From JAIYDQ01 sp034408855 (GTDB lineage Bacteria > Planctomycetota > Planctomycetia > Pirellulales > Pirellulaceae), in assembly GCA_034408855.1 (NCBI GenBank), contig JAWXCK010000005.1, positions 1 through 64,000 on the forward strand: a stretch of 64,000 bases of DNA, written 5' to 3'. Of this stretch, positions 18,176 to 27,015 are shown piece after piece. How positions within the stretch are numbered: the stretch's first letter is position 1; each line of letters begins with the position of its first letter. Below the pieces are notes generated by a model. The model searched no databases and was not told the DNA's origin. It saw nothing but the letters and a program-made list of their open reading frames with translations. The translations under genes were made by a program, and so were the position numbers.

Positions 18176-20516
18176 ATTGAAACTCGTTGCTCATCAAGAG
18201 CGATTGAACGACCAACTCCCACGGCGCATTGCGAAACCGCGTCGTTTGAGGAGTTTTTGAAGCGAACTCTTCTTGTTGTTCGACGAAGCGCAAAACCCGC
18301 GTCAGTTCATTGGCGTGCGGCTCGCGCTGAAAGATACCTGAAAAAACAATGTTAACTCTTTCGCTATTCGTCTCGCATTTTCGAAATTCGGCGAGGGAAA
18401 CAAATGCTGCCGCTTGATCGATGACAAACGGCGAGTTCAAAGTGAAGAGCGATTGCAGGGCAACGATGCTTTCGTCTCGCTTGGGTTGTGTTTGCATCGG
18501 CGATGGAAAATCGAAAGCTCTCAACGTCGGGTCCAAATTGAAGCGATTGATATAACCGTAAATAGCTCTTCGATGCGTGTACCCTTCGCCCCAAAGCTCT
18601 GCTGACCGACCGCGAGGTGTTAAGTCGATCTCGTTGGAGACAGCCAGCACGCTATCTCGCAGTTCTTCAATCGTCAGTCGCTTGCGGTTGGCTTTCCATA
18701 GATTCAAATTTTGCGGATCGAACGCGGCCATCGTATCGATATGCAAACTTCGCTGTTGATAGACTCGCGATAAAACGATCTTGCGCACCAGTTGCTTGAT
18801 CGACCAACCATGTTCGACAAAATCGGCGGCCAACCAATCCAAGAGTTCGGGATGCGTCGGTGCGGAACCTTGCAAACCAAAATCGGAAGGGGTGGCGACG
18901 AGATACGAACCGATCAGATGCCCCCAGACACGATTGACCATAACACGTGCCGTCAGTGGATTGTCCGGGTCGACGATCTTTTCGGCGAGCTCCTTACGCC
19001 CGCTGGTATCTTCTGGAAATTCCGCTTGTGTCGGATCCAGTATTTTTAGGAATTTGCGCGTTACCAAATCGCCTTGAACGGCTGCATCGCCGCGTACGAA
19101 AACGAAGGCCTTGGCTGGTTTCGGCTTTTCGGTAACGATCATCGCTCGCGATGGAGCGCCAGGGTGAAAGAGCAACAGCTCGGCGAGTTCCGTTTCTTTG
19201 ATCTTTTCTGGGATCGACAGATTGTTACCGCCAGCTTTCTTACCCGAAGCGTCCTTGATCTTCTTATCGATGGCTTGCCGCTTTGCTTCGTAGTCAGCGA
19301 TCGCGTCGGCGCTCGGCGAATAACCGGCTAACTCGGGGAGTCGCTTTTCATCGAGCGGATCGATGCGATTGACCGACGCGAAGACGCCTCGAAGCGCATA
19401 ATAGTCGGCTGTCGGAATCGGTTCGTACTTATGATCATGACATCGAGCACACGCTACGGTTATCCCCATCAAGCCTCGCATACTGACGTCGATCCAATCG
19501 TCGAGCGATTCGTCCTTGGCTTGATTGGCATGAGGACCGACGGCGAAGAAACCGAGTGCCGCAATCTCCGGTGATGTTTCATCGAAGCCGATCAGGTCAG
19601 CCGCGATCTGCTCTTTTAAAAATTGATCGTAGGGCTTGTCGTTGTTGAATGCTTCGATCACGTAGTCGCGATAAGTAAACGCGAACGGAAAATAGTGAGG
19701 CGTTCGAGTATCCGGTCGATAAAAACTATCGGTATCGGCATAGCGAGCGACATCCAACCACATTCGAGCGATGTGATGCCCAAACTCATTCGAATCTACG
19801 ATCGCATCGACAAGTTTCTCGATCGCCATTGTCGGATCGATTTGGAAATCTTTCGCGAACGCGTCGACTTGAAGCATCGAAGGTGGCATGCCGGTTAAAT
19901 CGTAAAAGAGTCGTCTTGCCAGCGTTCGCGGATCAGCGGTCGGCGAAGGGGCTAAGCCGTTGGCTTTCAAACTTGCCGCAACGAATCGGTCGATCGGATT
20001 TTTGTTCCAGCCTTTGAAATCAGTCGAGGGAGGGTTCGATTTTACGACTGGCTGGAAAGCCCAATGCGATTTAGATTTCTCAAAGAGATACGGCTGGTCA
20101 CCCAATCGCGAAAACTCGCTATCGCCCAGGTCGACAACTGGTCCCGGTGCTCCGCCGCGAATCCATTGCTCGATGTAAGCGATTTGCTCCTTGGGAAGTT
20201 TTTCCTCGGGCGGCATCTTCAGTTCGGCATCTTCGTAGCGAACTGCTTTGAGAAGAAGCGACGTTTCAGGTTCGTTTGGAACGACAGCTCGATTGCTATC
20301 GCCACCTTCGAGCCATCCCGACTGACGATCCAAGAGCAAACCACCCTGCCGTTCGCCGGCCGCTTCGCTATGACACTCGTAGCATTTATCGACAAGGATT
20401 GGTCGGATGCGCCGTTCGAAGAAGTCGGAACTCAACTGCTTCTTTTCCTGCCCTGATGCGTACATGCCGAGCAAAAGAAAAAGGGTCGCAGTAGTCGTTA
20501 AATGAGCGATTCGCAT
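18165..20516 (-). CDS. Cytochrome / DUF1549 / DUF1553 (PSD1-type) protein
   Basis: A 783-residue exported protein with signal peptide (LTTTATLFLLLGMYASG). It has an N-terminal planctomycete cytochrome C domain with haem motif CYECH (Cys45-His49, followed by GGLLLD and PPEEKLP), then DUF1549 (about 150-350) and DUF1553 (about 500-760). DUF1549 contains the typical second CxxCH, CARCHDHKYEPIPTADYYAL; DUF1553 contains NPLTARVMVNRVWGHLIG, SDFGLQG, PTHPELLDWLA and LNSPFV. The architecture is complete. It is expected to carry c-type haem outside the cytoplasmic membrane. Electron-transfer and substrate partners are unknown. The upstream region (20517-20798, about 280 bases) is divergent to the KDPG aldolase and shows no clear motif. 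Confidence 0.93.
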   Translation of the reverse strand: MRIAHLTTTATLFLLLGMYASGQEKKQLSSDFFERRIRPILVDKCYECHSEAAGERQGGLLLDRQSGWLEGGDSNRAVVPNEPETSLLLKAVRYEDAELKMPPEEKLPKEQIAYIEQWIRGGAPGPVVDLGDSEFSRLGDQPYLFEKSKSHWAFQPVVKSNPPSTDFKGWNKNPIDRFVAASLKANGLAPSPTADPRTLARRLFYDLTGMPPSMLQVDAFAKDFQIDPTMAIEKLVDAIVDSNEFGHHIARMWLDVARYADTDSFYRPDTRTPHYFPFAFTYRDYVIEAFNNDKPYDQFLKEQIAADLIGFDETSPEIAALGFFAVGPHANQAKDESLDDWIDVSMRGLMGITVACARCHDHKYEPIPTADYYALRGVFASVNRIDPLDEKRLPELAGYSPSADAIADYEAKRQAIDKKIKDASGKKAGGNNLSIPEKIKETELAELLLFHPGAPSRAMIVTEKPKPAKAFVFVRGDAAVQGDLVTRKFLKILDPTQAEFPEDTSGRKELAEKIVDPDNPLTARVMVNRVWGHLIGSYLVATPSDFGLQGSAPTHPELLDWLAADFVEHGWSIKQLVRKIVLSRVYQQRSLHIDTMAAFDPQNLNLWKANRKRLTIEELRDSVLAVSNEIDLTPRGRSAELWGEGYTHRRAIYGYINRFNLDPTLRAFDFPSPMQTQPKRDESIVALQSLFTLNSPFVIDQAAAFVSLAEFRKCETNSERVNIVFSGIFQREPHANELTRVLRFVEQQEEFASKTPQTTRFRNAPWELVVQSLLMSNEFQYVD

Positions 20517-20798
20517 TCGTCGAAGTTCTGAGGCGAGATAAGGAGGCGGGAGTCATGCCGGTAACGCACGATCGCTAATAGTATAACACGCGGACTTCTT
20601 TCATTGCACTACGCCTAACATCCAACCGCCGATATCGATAAAATCGATCATCTTATGAAAAATTTAAAAAGCAAATCAGCAAAGAGGAAGTAATCGATCG
20701 GTATTGGTCCCCTTGCTTGGCATTCGCTGTCACTGGTTTCCAGACTCCTGCCCTTGAAACCAGTCCCTTTATAAACCATCGCTATTATTGCATCCTTC

Positions 20799-21455
20799 AT
20801 GAATTTGCCTGTCGTTAACTTAGTGCTCCAACATCGATTAGTCGCCATCATTCGATTGGATGATCTTAGCCAAGCTTTCGAGATCTCTCGATCGCTATTG
20901 GCCGGTGGTATCATGGTTCAAGAGTACACGCTTACCAACCCGGAAGCATTTCAAGTTATCGGTCGAATTCGAAAGGAGATCCCAGCGTTTCAAAACGGCG
21001 ACGCTTGTGTCGGACTTGGCTCCGTTCGAAATCTCGATGAAGCCAATCAAGCGATTGAAGCTGGTGCACAGTTTGTTGTCACCCCAACGACGAGGCTCGA
21101 TGTCATCCGGCAATGCCAAACACATCAAGTACCCATCATGCCCGGTGCCTTTACGCCGACGGAAATCTCGCAAGCATGGGAAGCGGGAGCGAGTCTGGTA
21201 AAGGTCTTTCCGGCCCGTCATCTTGGACCGGGTTACATCAAAGATGTCTTGGCTCCCATGCCATATCTCAAACTGATGCCGACAGGTGGAATCGATCTTG
21301 CGAATATGCCGAAGTATTTTGAAAACGGTGCAGTCGCCGTTGGCATTGGTGGGCAGTTGGTGGATCCAGATAGGATTCGACGTCGGGATTGGAAAGGCAT
21401 GACCGAGATTGCGCGACAATATGCCGAAGCTTCACGAGGTACCATAAAACAATGA
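20799..21455 (+). CDS. eda: KDPG/KHG aldolase
   Basis: Cleaves 2-keto-3-deoxy-6-phosphogluconate to pyruvate and glyceraldehyde 3-phosphate, the last step of the Entner-Doudoroff and related uronate pathways; cytosolic class I aldolase. The catalytic Glu is in VQEYTLTNPEA. The Schiff-base Lys is in GASLVKVFPARHLGPGYIK and the phosphate-binding loop is LMPTGGID. At 218 residues the length is normal for the family. The stop overlaps the start of the sugar-kinase gene in ATGA, so the two products of one pathway are coupled. The pair can feed KDG (from pectin or uronate breakdown) through kinase then aldolase. Confidence 0.93.
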   Translation: MNLPVVNLVLQHRLVAIIRLDDLSQAFEISRSLLAGGIMVQEYTLTNPEAFQVIGRIRKEIPAFQNGDACVGLGSVRNLDEANQAIEAGAQFVVTPTTRLDVIRQCQTHQVPIMPGAFTPTEISQAWEAGASLVKVFPARHLGPGYIKDVLAPMPYLKLMPTGGIDLANMPKYFENGAVAVGIGGQLVDPDRIRRRDWKGMTEIARQYAEASRGTIKQ

Positions 21456-22426
21456 GCTACGATGTTGTGACACTGGGTGAAACGATGTTGCGGCTGACGC
21501 CGCCCGGTTTCGAACGCTTTTCGCAGGCGTCGAATTTTGAAATCCATATCGGTGGCAGCGAGTCGAATACGGCCGTTGGGCTCGCGCGTTTGGGACTGAA
21601 AGTCGCTTGGCTGTCGCGGCTTACCGATAATCCGCTTGGTCGTAAGATCGCTGAAGGGATCGCGGAACATGGAGTCGATACATCGCATGTTGTATGGACG
21701 AACGAAGACCGCGTCGGCACCTATTATCTTGAACGAGGCAAAGCTCCTCGCGGCTCCCAAGTTTTTTATGATCGACAAGGCTCGGCGATGAGCCGAATGC
21801 AACCAAGCAATCTGCCAGCTTGGCTATTCGAAATTTCAAATAGTCGAGTCCTTCATACAACAGGCATCACCTTAGGCATTTCCGAGTCCGCCGCTCGAAC
21901 GGCAGACCAGGCCGCGCGACTGGCCAAGAAAGCAGGATGGCTACTGAGCTTCGATTTCAATTATCGAGCCCGACTTTGGTCTGCCGAAGCTGCCAAGCAA
22001 GGCTGCCAATCGATAATGGAAATGGCCGATATTATTTTTATTCCGCAACGGGACGTGGGAACAGTCTACGGGTTTCACGACGACGATCCGCGAGGAATAT
22101 TGGAATTGCTGGCCAAGCTTTTCCCCAACGCAACCATTGTCTTGACGATGGGTGCGAACGGGGCGGCGGCAAGAACCAGATCGGGGCAGCATTTTATGCA
22201 GCCCGCTTTTGTCGCTCAAGAAGTCGAACGACTTGGCGGTGGTGATGCTTTTTCGGCCGGCACTCTGTTTGGATTCTTGAAGTCGAACGATGTCGAAAAA
22301 GCGTTGCGATGGGGAGCAGCAGTCGCAGCCTTCAAATACACCATCCCGTCCGACCTGCCACTGATCCATTTCGCCGAAGTAGAATCACTCGTAAACGGCA
22401 GCACCCAATCAGGTGTGCAGCGGTAA
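21452..22426 (+). CDS. kdgK: 2-keto-3-deoxygluconate kinase (PfkB family)
   Basis: Ribokinase/PfkB-family sugar kinase, very likely phosphorylating KDG to KDPG for the preceding aldolase. PfkB features are GETMLRLTPPG, the substrate-side HIGGSESNTAVGLARLG, SFDFNYRARLW, and the ATP/catalytic GGGDAFSAGTLFGFL with the base Asp. The start at 21452 gives the standard N-terminus MSYDVVTLGE and a 4-base overlap with eda. It has 324 residues, a normal length. Without the aldolase neighbour, fructokinase would be an alternative. The KDG assignment rests on context and the GSESN-type substrate loop. Confidence 0.88.
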   Translation: MSYDVVTLGETMLRLTPPGFERFSQASNFEIHIGGSESNTAVGLARLGLKVAWLSRLTDNPLGRKIAEGIAEHGVDTSHVVWTNEDRVGTYYLERGKAPRGSQVFYDRQGSAMSRMQPSNLPAWLFEISNSRVLHTTGITLGISESAARTADQAARLAKKAGWLLSFDFNYRARLWSAEAAKQGCQSIMEMADIIFIPQRDVGTVYGFHDDDPRGILELLAKLFPNATIVLTMGANGAAARTRSGQHFMQPAFVAQEVERLGGGDAFSAGTLFGFLKSNDVEKALRWGAAVAAFKYTIPSDLPLIHFAEVESLVNGSTQSGVQR

Positions 22427-22482
22427 ATGCCCGACTTGTTAGGTTCGCACATCTGCGATTCAAGACGAACTGCCTGCATTCG

Positions 22483-22614
22483 TCACGATAGCCTATCGCG
22501 AACCCATTGCGGACTACGACGTGCGTCTAGCACTGCGACCACCGTCGCGATGTCGTAGAACCAATAGCCCTCGGTCAAATCGTCTACTGCATCTGAGGAA
22601 ATGTGAACAATCAT
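22483..22614 (-). pseudogene. ParE/RelE-type toxin remnant with internal deletion
   Basis: A 43-codon frame, too short to be a full toxin, joins the two ends of a ParE/RelE-family protein. The N-terminal piece is ISSDAVDDLTEGYWFY and the C-terminal piece is VVAVLDARRSPQWVRDRLS. The family normally has about 50-60 residues between these. Those residues carry the Arg/Lys/Tyr cluster needed for activity, and they are gone without loss of frame. The start ATG overlaps the stop of the upstream antitoxin relic in ATGA, the usual antitoxin-toxin arrangement. This short frame is easily missed by gene callers. The product, if made, should be inactive. Confidence 0.72.
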
Positions 22615-22815
22615 TGTCCGATTTTGAGCAATCTAGCCTTGGCTTCAGCCCATGGCGAAACCGATGCGTTCCCCATTTCAAGTCGTCGTGTTCGTTCCGC
22701 AAGCACCGCCTGATGCCAATCCGGCGATTTCACGTTGCCCGACTCTTGGCACAAATTGCCCCATACGGTCTCCAGAAGCCATTCAAAAAATCTGGCGACT
22801 TGGATCGGTGCTCAT
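22611..22815 (-). pseudogene. Addiction-module antitoxin remnant, frameshifted
   Basis: From the ATG at 22815 the frame reads MSTDPSRQIF and stops. If one base is removed from the run of six A (plus strand 22785-22790), it continues EWLLETVWGN to SPDWHQAVLAERTRRLEMG and SPWAEAKARLLKIGQ. That gives a protein of about 67 residues ending exactly at the ATGA overlap with the toxin relic. The WHQAVLAERTRRLE and PWAEAKARL segments match the TIGR02574 addiction-module component family as I remember it. A single-base insertion therefore probably inactivated the antitoxin, consistent with a dead partner toxin. A sequencing error in the homopolymer is possible. Confidence 0.65.
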
Positions 22816-22897
22816 GAATGTCTGTCGTTTTGTCTTGCTCCACGAGGAAATGGAATTCTTCGTATAAGTCGATTTCTAATTGTACACATTATCCCTA

Positions 22898-24469
22898 TCA
22901 AACAGTTTCTGCGAGGGATACCGCTCGATCGATTCGCTTCACGGATGATTCTCGTCCTAAGATTTCGCAGTAGTCCATCAAGCCTAATCCATTTGCTTTC
23001 CCTGACAACGCGACACGCAAGGCGGCGGCTATTTGTCCGAACTTCAAGCTGCGAGCTTCGAGAAATTCTTTGAGCAATGCTTCTAAAGCTGACGCGGTAA
23101 AATCGGGGGCGTCGGCTAAGATGCTGCGAAACTCTTTCACCAGCGAGACAGCCGCCGGGTCGTTTTTCAGACGCTTGTCAAATGTTGCTGGTTCATATTC
23201 GAGCTGATCGTCGGCGACGAACAATTCATCGAACATAAGGATATCTCCAGCGACTTTGATGCGGTCGCCAGCAGCTTTCATAATTGCGTGGATGCGATCG
23301 CTGACACTGCACGGCGGCGGCTCGCTCACCCAACCGGCTTTTTGGATAAACGGCAGGACCATCGCCACTTTCTTTTTGAGCTCCAACGCGTTCATCCATC
23401 GCGTTTGGAAGGCGACGAGCTTTTGGGGATCGAACGAAGCTGGCGATTTATTAACACGTTCGAGCGAAAATGATCGAATGGCGTCTTCGATTGCAAAGTG
23501 TTCCGTCGAATCATCGAGCGACCATCCCAAGAGGAGCAAATAATTTAAGATCGATTCCGGCAAGAACCCCATCGCTTGATAAAAATCGGTCACAACCGGA
23601 TTAAAGGCTTCTTTCGTTGTCGCCAAATTCATCTTCTTAGCGATCGTTGCTCCATGCTCGTTCAAGGCCGCAAAGTCTTTTTGCTTGAGATATTGGTCGA
23701 GCTTGCGTTTGCTCAACTTGCTTGTCCCACCTGGTTCGGCAACGTATGGAAGATGAGCATAAATCGGCAGCGTATAGCCGAGACTCTGTGCGATAAAAAT
23801 CTGGCGAGGCGTATTGGGAAGATGCTCGACAGCCCGCACTACATGGGTAATCTGAAATTCGGCGTCATCGACAACGCTCGCTAGATGATAGAGACACGTG
23901 CCATCGGCGCGCTGGATCACATGATCGGGTTCACCAGACCATTCGAATGAAAGATCGCCGCGAACAAGATCGTGAAACTCGCATTGCCCTTCGCGCGGCA
24001 TTTTCAATCGTACCACGGCCGTTCGGCCTTCGGCCTCGAAAGCCTTAGCTTGCTCGTCGTTCTCGGCCATCCAGCGACGATCGTAGACGAACGGTTGTTT
24101 GGCTTTCTCGGCTGCTTCACGAAGCGATTGCGTTTCTTCCGTTCGAGCAAAATCGCGATAGGCATGTCCGGAGGCCAAGAGTTTGGATACTGCCGATTGA
24201 TAGAGCGTCGAACGCTGCGATTGGAAATAGGGAGCATGCGGACCGCCGATGCCTGGCCCTTCGTCCCATTCCAAACCAAGCCAGCGAAAGCCATCCAAGA
24301 TCGGCTGCAAGGCTTCTTCGACATTTCGCTGAGCATCCGTGTCGTCGATGCGAAGTATGAACTGGCCGCCAGCTTGCTTGGCCAACAAGTAATTAAAAAG
24401 CGCCGTGCGAACGCCTCCAATATGGAGGTAACCGGTCGGACTAGGAGCAAAGCGTGTGCGAACCGTCAT
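22898..24469 (-). CDS. gltX: Glutamyl-tRNA synthetase
   Basis: Charges tRNA-Glu with glutamate. In this organism the product also feeds haem synthesis through hemA. The class I HIGH-type motif is in FAPSPTGYLHIGGVRTALFNY (residues 6-26) and the KMSKS-type motif is GTSKLSKRK (about 246-254). The length of 523 residues and the C-terminal anticodon-binding region are normal. The start at 24469 gives the standard MTVRTRFAPSPTG. It lies 42 bases downstream of hemA on the same strand, forming a hemX-like/hemA/gltX cluster for the C5 pathway. The plus-strand region to its right end holds the dead toxin-antitoxin pair. Confidence 0.96.
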   Translation of the reverse strand: MTVRTRFAPSPTGYLHIGGVRTALFNYLLAKQAGGQFILRIDDTDAQRNVEEALQPILDGFRWLGLEWDEGPGIGGPHAPYFQSQRSTLYQSAVSKLLASGHAYRDFARTEETQSLREAAEKAKQPFVYDRRWMAENDEQAKAFEAEGRTAVVRLKMPREGQCEFHDLVRGDLSFEWSGEPDHVIQRADGTCLYHLASVVDDAEFQITHVVRAVEHLPNTPRQIFIAQSLGYTLPIYAHLPYVAEPGGTSKLSKRKLDQYLKQKDFAALNEHGATIAKKMNLATTKEAFNPVVTDFYQAMGFLPESILNYLLLLGWSLDDSTEHFAIEDAIRSFSLERVNKSPASFDPQKLVAFQTRWMNALELKKKVAMVLPFIQKAGWVSEPPPCSVSDRIHAIMKAAGDRIKVAGDILMFDELFVADDQLEYEPATFDKRLKNDPAAVSLVKEFRSILADAPDFTASALEALLKEFLEARSLKFGQIAAALRVALSGKANGLGLMDYCEILGRESSVKRIDRAVSLAETV

Positions 24470-24511
24470 GAATAACGAAACCGATCAATCTAAAGTTAGA
24501 TCCGAGAGCAA

Positions 24512-25819
24512 CTAGTCTTGGATCTTGAAAAGTCTTTTAAGGGCACTGAGCAACGTTGCGTGATCGCCGGTGGTGCTTTCTTCGCGGAGCGATTGCAGAG
24601 GCGAGTGGAGAATTTTGTTGACGACTCGTTCTAGGGTCTGCGATACTTCGTCGAAAGCCTCGGTGCTGATGGTATGGTTGGTCAACCGATTTCGCAACCG
24701 ATCGAGCTCGGCTTGTTTGATTTGCTCGACTTGCTCGCGAAGGGCTTGAATGGTCGGGCCCGTTTGTCGATGCTGGACGTCACCGATGAAGCGAATCGTT
24801 TCTTCGCTGATGATCTTCTTGGCAATCGGCCACTGCTGGCGTCGAAAATCCAGATTGCGATCGCAGACTTTTTGCAAATCATCGACCGAATACAAATAGA
24901 CTTGCGGCAACTGTCCGATGCGATCATCAAAGTCACGCGGGACTGCTAGGTCAAGAATGAGCTGCGTCCCCTTCTTCTTCCGGCGATCATGAAGGACTTG
25001 ATAGTCTTCGAGCGTCATGATCGGTTCGCTGGCGGCAGTCGTACTGATCACTAAATCGGCAACCATCAAGCATGATCCCAAATGATCCCAGTCTTGAGTC
25101 GATATGACTAAGCTGCCATAGAATTCTTGGTTGAACATTTCGGCAAGTTGATGGGCTCGTTCGGCAGATCGATTGATCAGCGTCACTCTTTTGGCACCGG
25201 CAGCGTGAAGATAGCGCAACGATTCTTCGCCCATCTCTCCGGTTCCGATAATCAAAATGTCTTTGTCATCCAAGCGTTCGAAAAACTCGGTGGCTATCTC
25301 GCTGATCGCAACGCTTGGGACACTGATGCGCTTCGAATGGATCTCGGTTTCGTTAGTAACGCGTTTGGCGACGTGATTGGCATGTTGAAAAGCGGAATGC
25401 ACAATCGGGCCCGCCAACTCGATCGAATTTGAGACTTCGTAGGCTTGTTTGACCTGCGAAAGGATTTGAGATTCGCCGACAATCAAACTATCGAGGCTCG
25501 ACGCGACCGTGAATAAATGCTCGATGGCTTGGGCATCCGAGCAATTTTTAAGGTGCTGTTCGTAGTCGCTTGGCGATTGATGGTGGAAGTCGAGTATAAA
25601 CTGTCGCAAGTAGCCGACATTGGGTATCGAATTCGCGTCCGCACCGGCCGCATAAAGTTCAACGCGATTGCAAGTACTCAAGAGCACCGCTTCGATCCCA
25701 GGGCAATGGCTTTTCAAGGAACCAAGGGCTTGCCGCGTTTGCTCGGGAGTAAACGCCAATCGTTGTCGAAGATGCAGCGGCGTATGATGGTGGCTGCATC
25801 CAATCATGTGCAGCTTCAT
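24512..25819 (-). CDS. hemA: Glutamyl-tRNA reductase
   Basis: NADPH-dependent reduction of glutamyl-tRNA to glutamate-1-semialdehyde, the first committed step of tetrapyrrole synthesis by the C5 route. The catalytic Cys lies in LLSTCNRVELY. Other family features are GCSHHHTPLHLRQRLAF, GESQILSQVKQAYE, SVAISE, the nucleotide-binding LIIGTGEMGEESLRYLHAAG and LILDLAVPRDFD, and a C-terminal helical dimerisation region. The length of 435 residues is normal. Its ATG overlaps the TGA of the upstream hemX-like gene in ATGA, so translation of hemA is probably coupled to that gene even though the 3' end of the latter consists of repeat sequence. Confidence 0.96.
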   Translation of the reverse strand: MKLHMIGCSHHHTPLHLRQRLAFTPEQTRQALGSLKSHCPGIEAVLLSTCNRVELYAAGADANSIPNVGYLRQFILDFHHQSPSDYEQHLKNCSDAQAIEHLFTVASSLDSLIVGESQILSQVKQAYEVSNSIELAGPIVHSAFQHANHVAKRVTNETEIHSKRISVPSVAISEIATEFFERLDDKDILIIGTGEMGEESLRYLHAAGAKRVTLINRSAERAHQLAEMFNQEFYGSLVISTQDWDHLGSCLMVADLVISTTAASEPIMTLEDYQVLHDRRKKKGTQLILDLAVPRDFDDRIGQLPQVYLYSVDDLQKVCDRNLDFRRQQWPIAKKIISEETIRFIGDVQHRQTGPTIQALREQVEQIKQAELDRLRNRLTNHTISTEAFDEVSQTLERVVNKILHSPLQSLREESTTGDHATLLSALKRLFKIQD

Positions 25820-27015
25820 AAAAAAGAGGGCCCCTCTTTGTCTGTCATGCTGAGCGGTACGGCGCTAGCCGCCGGTTCTTCGGTTCGACGATTCGAAAAA
25901 TTCCGAGTAAATTCGGAACCCGCAGCTAGCGCCGACGGCTCACAGTTGGATATTTGCGTGAGGCTAGACTTGCAAATAGGCTGTGAATTTATCATTGTCG
26001 CCTTTCGCTCCGCGAAAGTGCGTACCGTTAACGCCACTTTCGCGGAGCGAAAGACGACATTGGGGCGAGGCGCATCGATAATTTCACAGCCTAGGACTGA
26101 GTTTAAGTTCGAATGCGAGTTTAAGTTCGAATGCGAGTTTAAGTTTGGGTTCGCAATCAAACTTTTATGCTCCGTCTGATAGACCGCTTTTGTTCGTCCG
26201 TGCGGGGCGGCGAAGACTAGGATGAGGGCTAAGAAGACGATTAGGAACGATGCGATATTTAGATAGGCTGACCAACTTGTTGCTCGCAAGGAGGCTTGCC
26301 ACTCGAGGATCGAGGCGATGATTAACCAGACCAATAAGCCGCCGGAAAAGACGATGCCGCTTCCTAGCCAGTTGACGCTTCCATGTCGCTGGAAATTGAG
26401 GACGACTCCCGAGACCAAGCCGCAGGCGATCGCGATAGTGGATATTACTAAACATGATCGACCAAGCGTATAAAGGTACTCGAGCGACGGAAGTCTTAAT
26501 CGGCTTGAAAACCCGCGTTTCATTTTCAAGCGATATTCTTGAACAAGGTTCATCAGGGCGGCGGCGAAACCCAAGGTAACGGCAACCGTACCGAGGCTCA
26601 GCGAGCCGCCGTGGATATATCGCCAAAGTCCCGTGGACGATGTTCGGTCAAACGGTTGACTTTCGCGGACAAGTAATGCTCCTCCAATCATGGCAAGTAC
26701 TAATGGGAGCAAGAACGGCCCGATCGCATTGGTCGGACGGCGCAATGCCATAACTACATAGATCGCAGCCAAGACCCAAGCGGCCAAGAGACTCCAATCG
26801 AAAAGGGTGGCTGGCAAAGCTCCCGGCCCGTCGGTTCGAGTGACACTTGTCCAACGATCCAAGAGGAATAAGCCATGCGTCAACAATCCCAAAATAGCCA
26901 TGACCAAAACGATCAACATCCGCCACGGTATTTTTAGGTAGAGCCGTGACAACTCGATTGCTAGCACGATGACGTAGCTCAAGAAGAAACAACTTACCGT
27001 AACGCCACTCTGCAT
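25816..27015 (-). CDS. HemX/CcsA-like cytochrome c assembly protein with repeat-derived tail
   Basis: Integral membrane protein of the CcsA/HemX family, implicated in haem delivery or cytochrome c assembly; in many bacteria HemX sits next to hemA as here. There are about eight predicted membrane helices over residues 1-270. A conserved CcsA-like stretch reads LWRYIHGGSLSLGTVAVTLGFAAALM and a later helix region starts ASFLIVFLALILVFA. After FAAPHG (about 276) the sequence stops looking like the family. About 110 residues follow, encoded by an 18-base tandem repeat (LNSHSN units) and two palindromic repeat elements. The frame stays open through them and ends in an ATGA overlap with hemA. The tail is unlikely to have an ancestral function and may have replaced the original stop. 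Confidence 0.82.
   Translation of the reverse strand: MQSGVTVSCFFLSYVIVLAIELSRLYLKIPWRMLIVLVMAILGLLTHGLFLLDRWTSVTRTDGPGALPATLFDWSLLAAWVLAAIYVVMALRRPTNAIGPFLLPLVLAMIGGALLVRESQPFDRTSSTGLWRYIHGGSLSLGTVAVTLGFAAALMNLVQEYRLKMKRGFSSRLRLPSLEYLYTLGRSCLVISTIAIACGLVSGVVLNFQRHGSVNWLGSGIVFSGGLLVWLIIASILEWQASLRATSWSAYLNIASFLIVFLALILVFAAPHGRTKAVYQTEHKSLIANPNLNSHSNLNSHSNLNSVLGCEIIDAPRPNVVFRSAKVALTVRTFAERKATMINSQPICKSSLTQISNCEPSALAAGSEFTRNFSNRRTEEPAASAVPLSMTDKEGPSFL
25851..25944. repeat. Interspersed palindromic repeat, family A, full copy
   Basis: Inverted arms TGAGCGGTACGGCGCTAGC (25851-25869) and GCTAGCGCCGACGGCTCA (25925-25942) pair with one gap and a few mismatches across a spacer of about 55 bases. The same core occurs at 62370-62422 (both arms), 15743 and 47775 (one arm). 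It lies inside the 3' end of the hemX-like reading frame. Confidence 0.8.
25978..26093. repeat. Nested inverted-repeat element (family C)
   Basis: Outer arms AGGCTGTGAATTTATC (25978-25993) and GATAATTTCACAGCCT (26078-26093) are inverted with one mismatch. They enclose 25-base inner arms starting TGTCGCCTTTCGC (25996-26020) and ending CGAAAGACGACA (26035-26059), which pair at 24 of 25 positions around GTTAAC. The 116-base structure resembles a small non-autonomous palindromic element. It contributes codons to the tail of the hemX-like gene. Confidence 0.8.
26101..26154. repeat. 18-base tandem repeat, three copies
   Basis: Two perfect copies of GTTTAAGTTCGAATGCGA (26101-26118, 26119-26136) and a third diverged copy to 26154. 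Because 18 is a multiple of three, the array is read on the minus strand as repeats of LNSHSN in the hemX-like protein. It directly abuts the nested inverted-repeat element. Confidence 0.9.

Noticed and set aside
26101..26154. LNSHSN repeats as a genuine protein repeat domain
   Set aside because: The units are nearly identical at DNA level, adjoin two palindromic elements and lie beyond the end of family homology, so they look like tandem DNA repeats read by chance.
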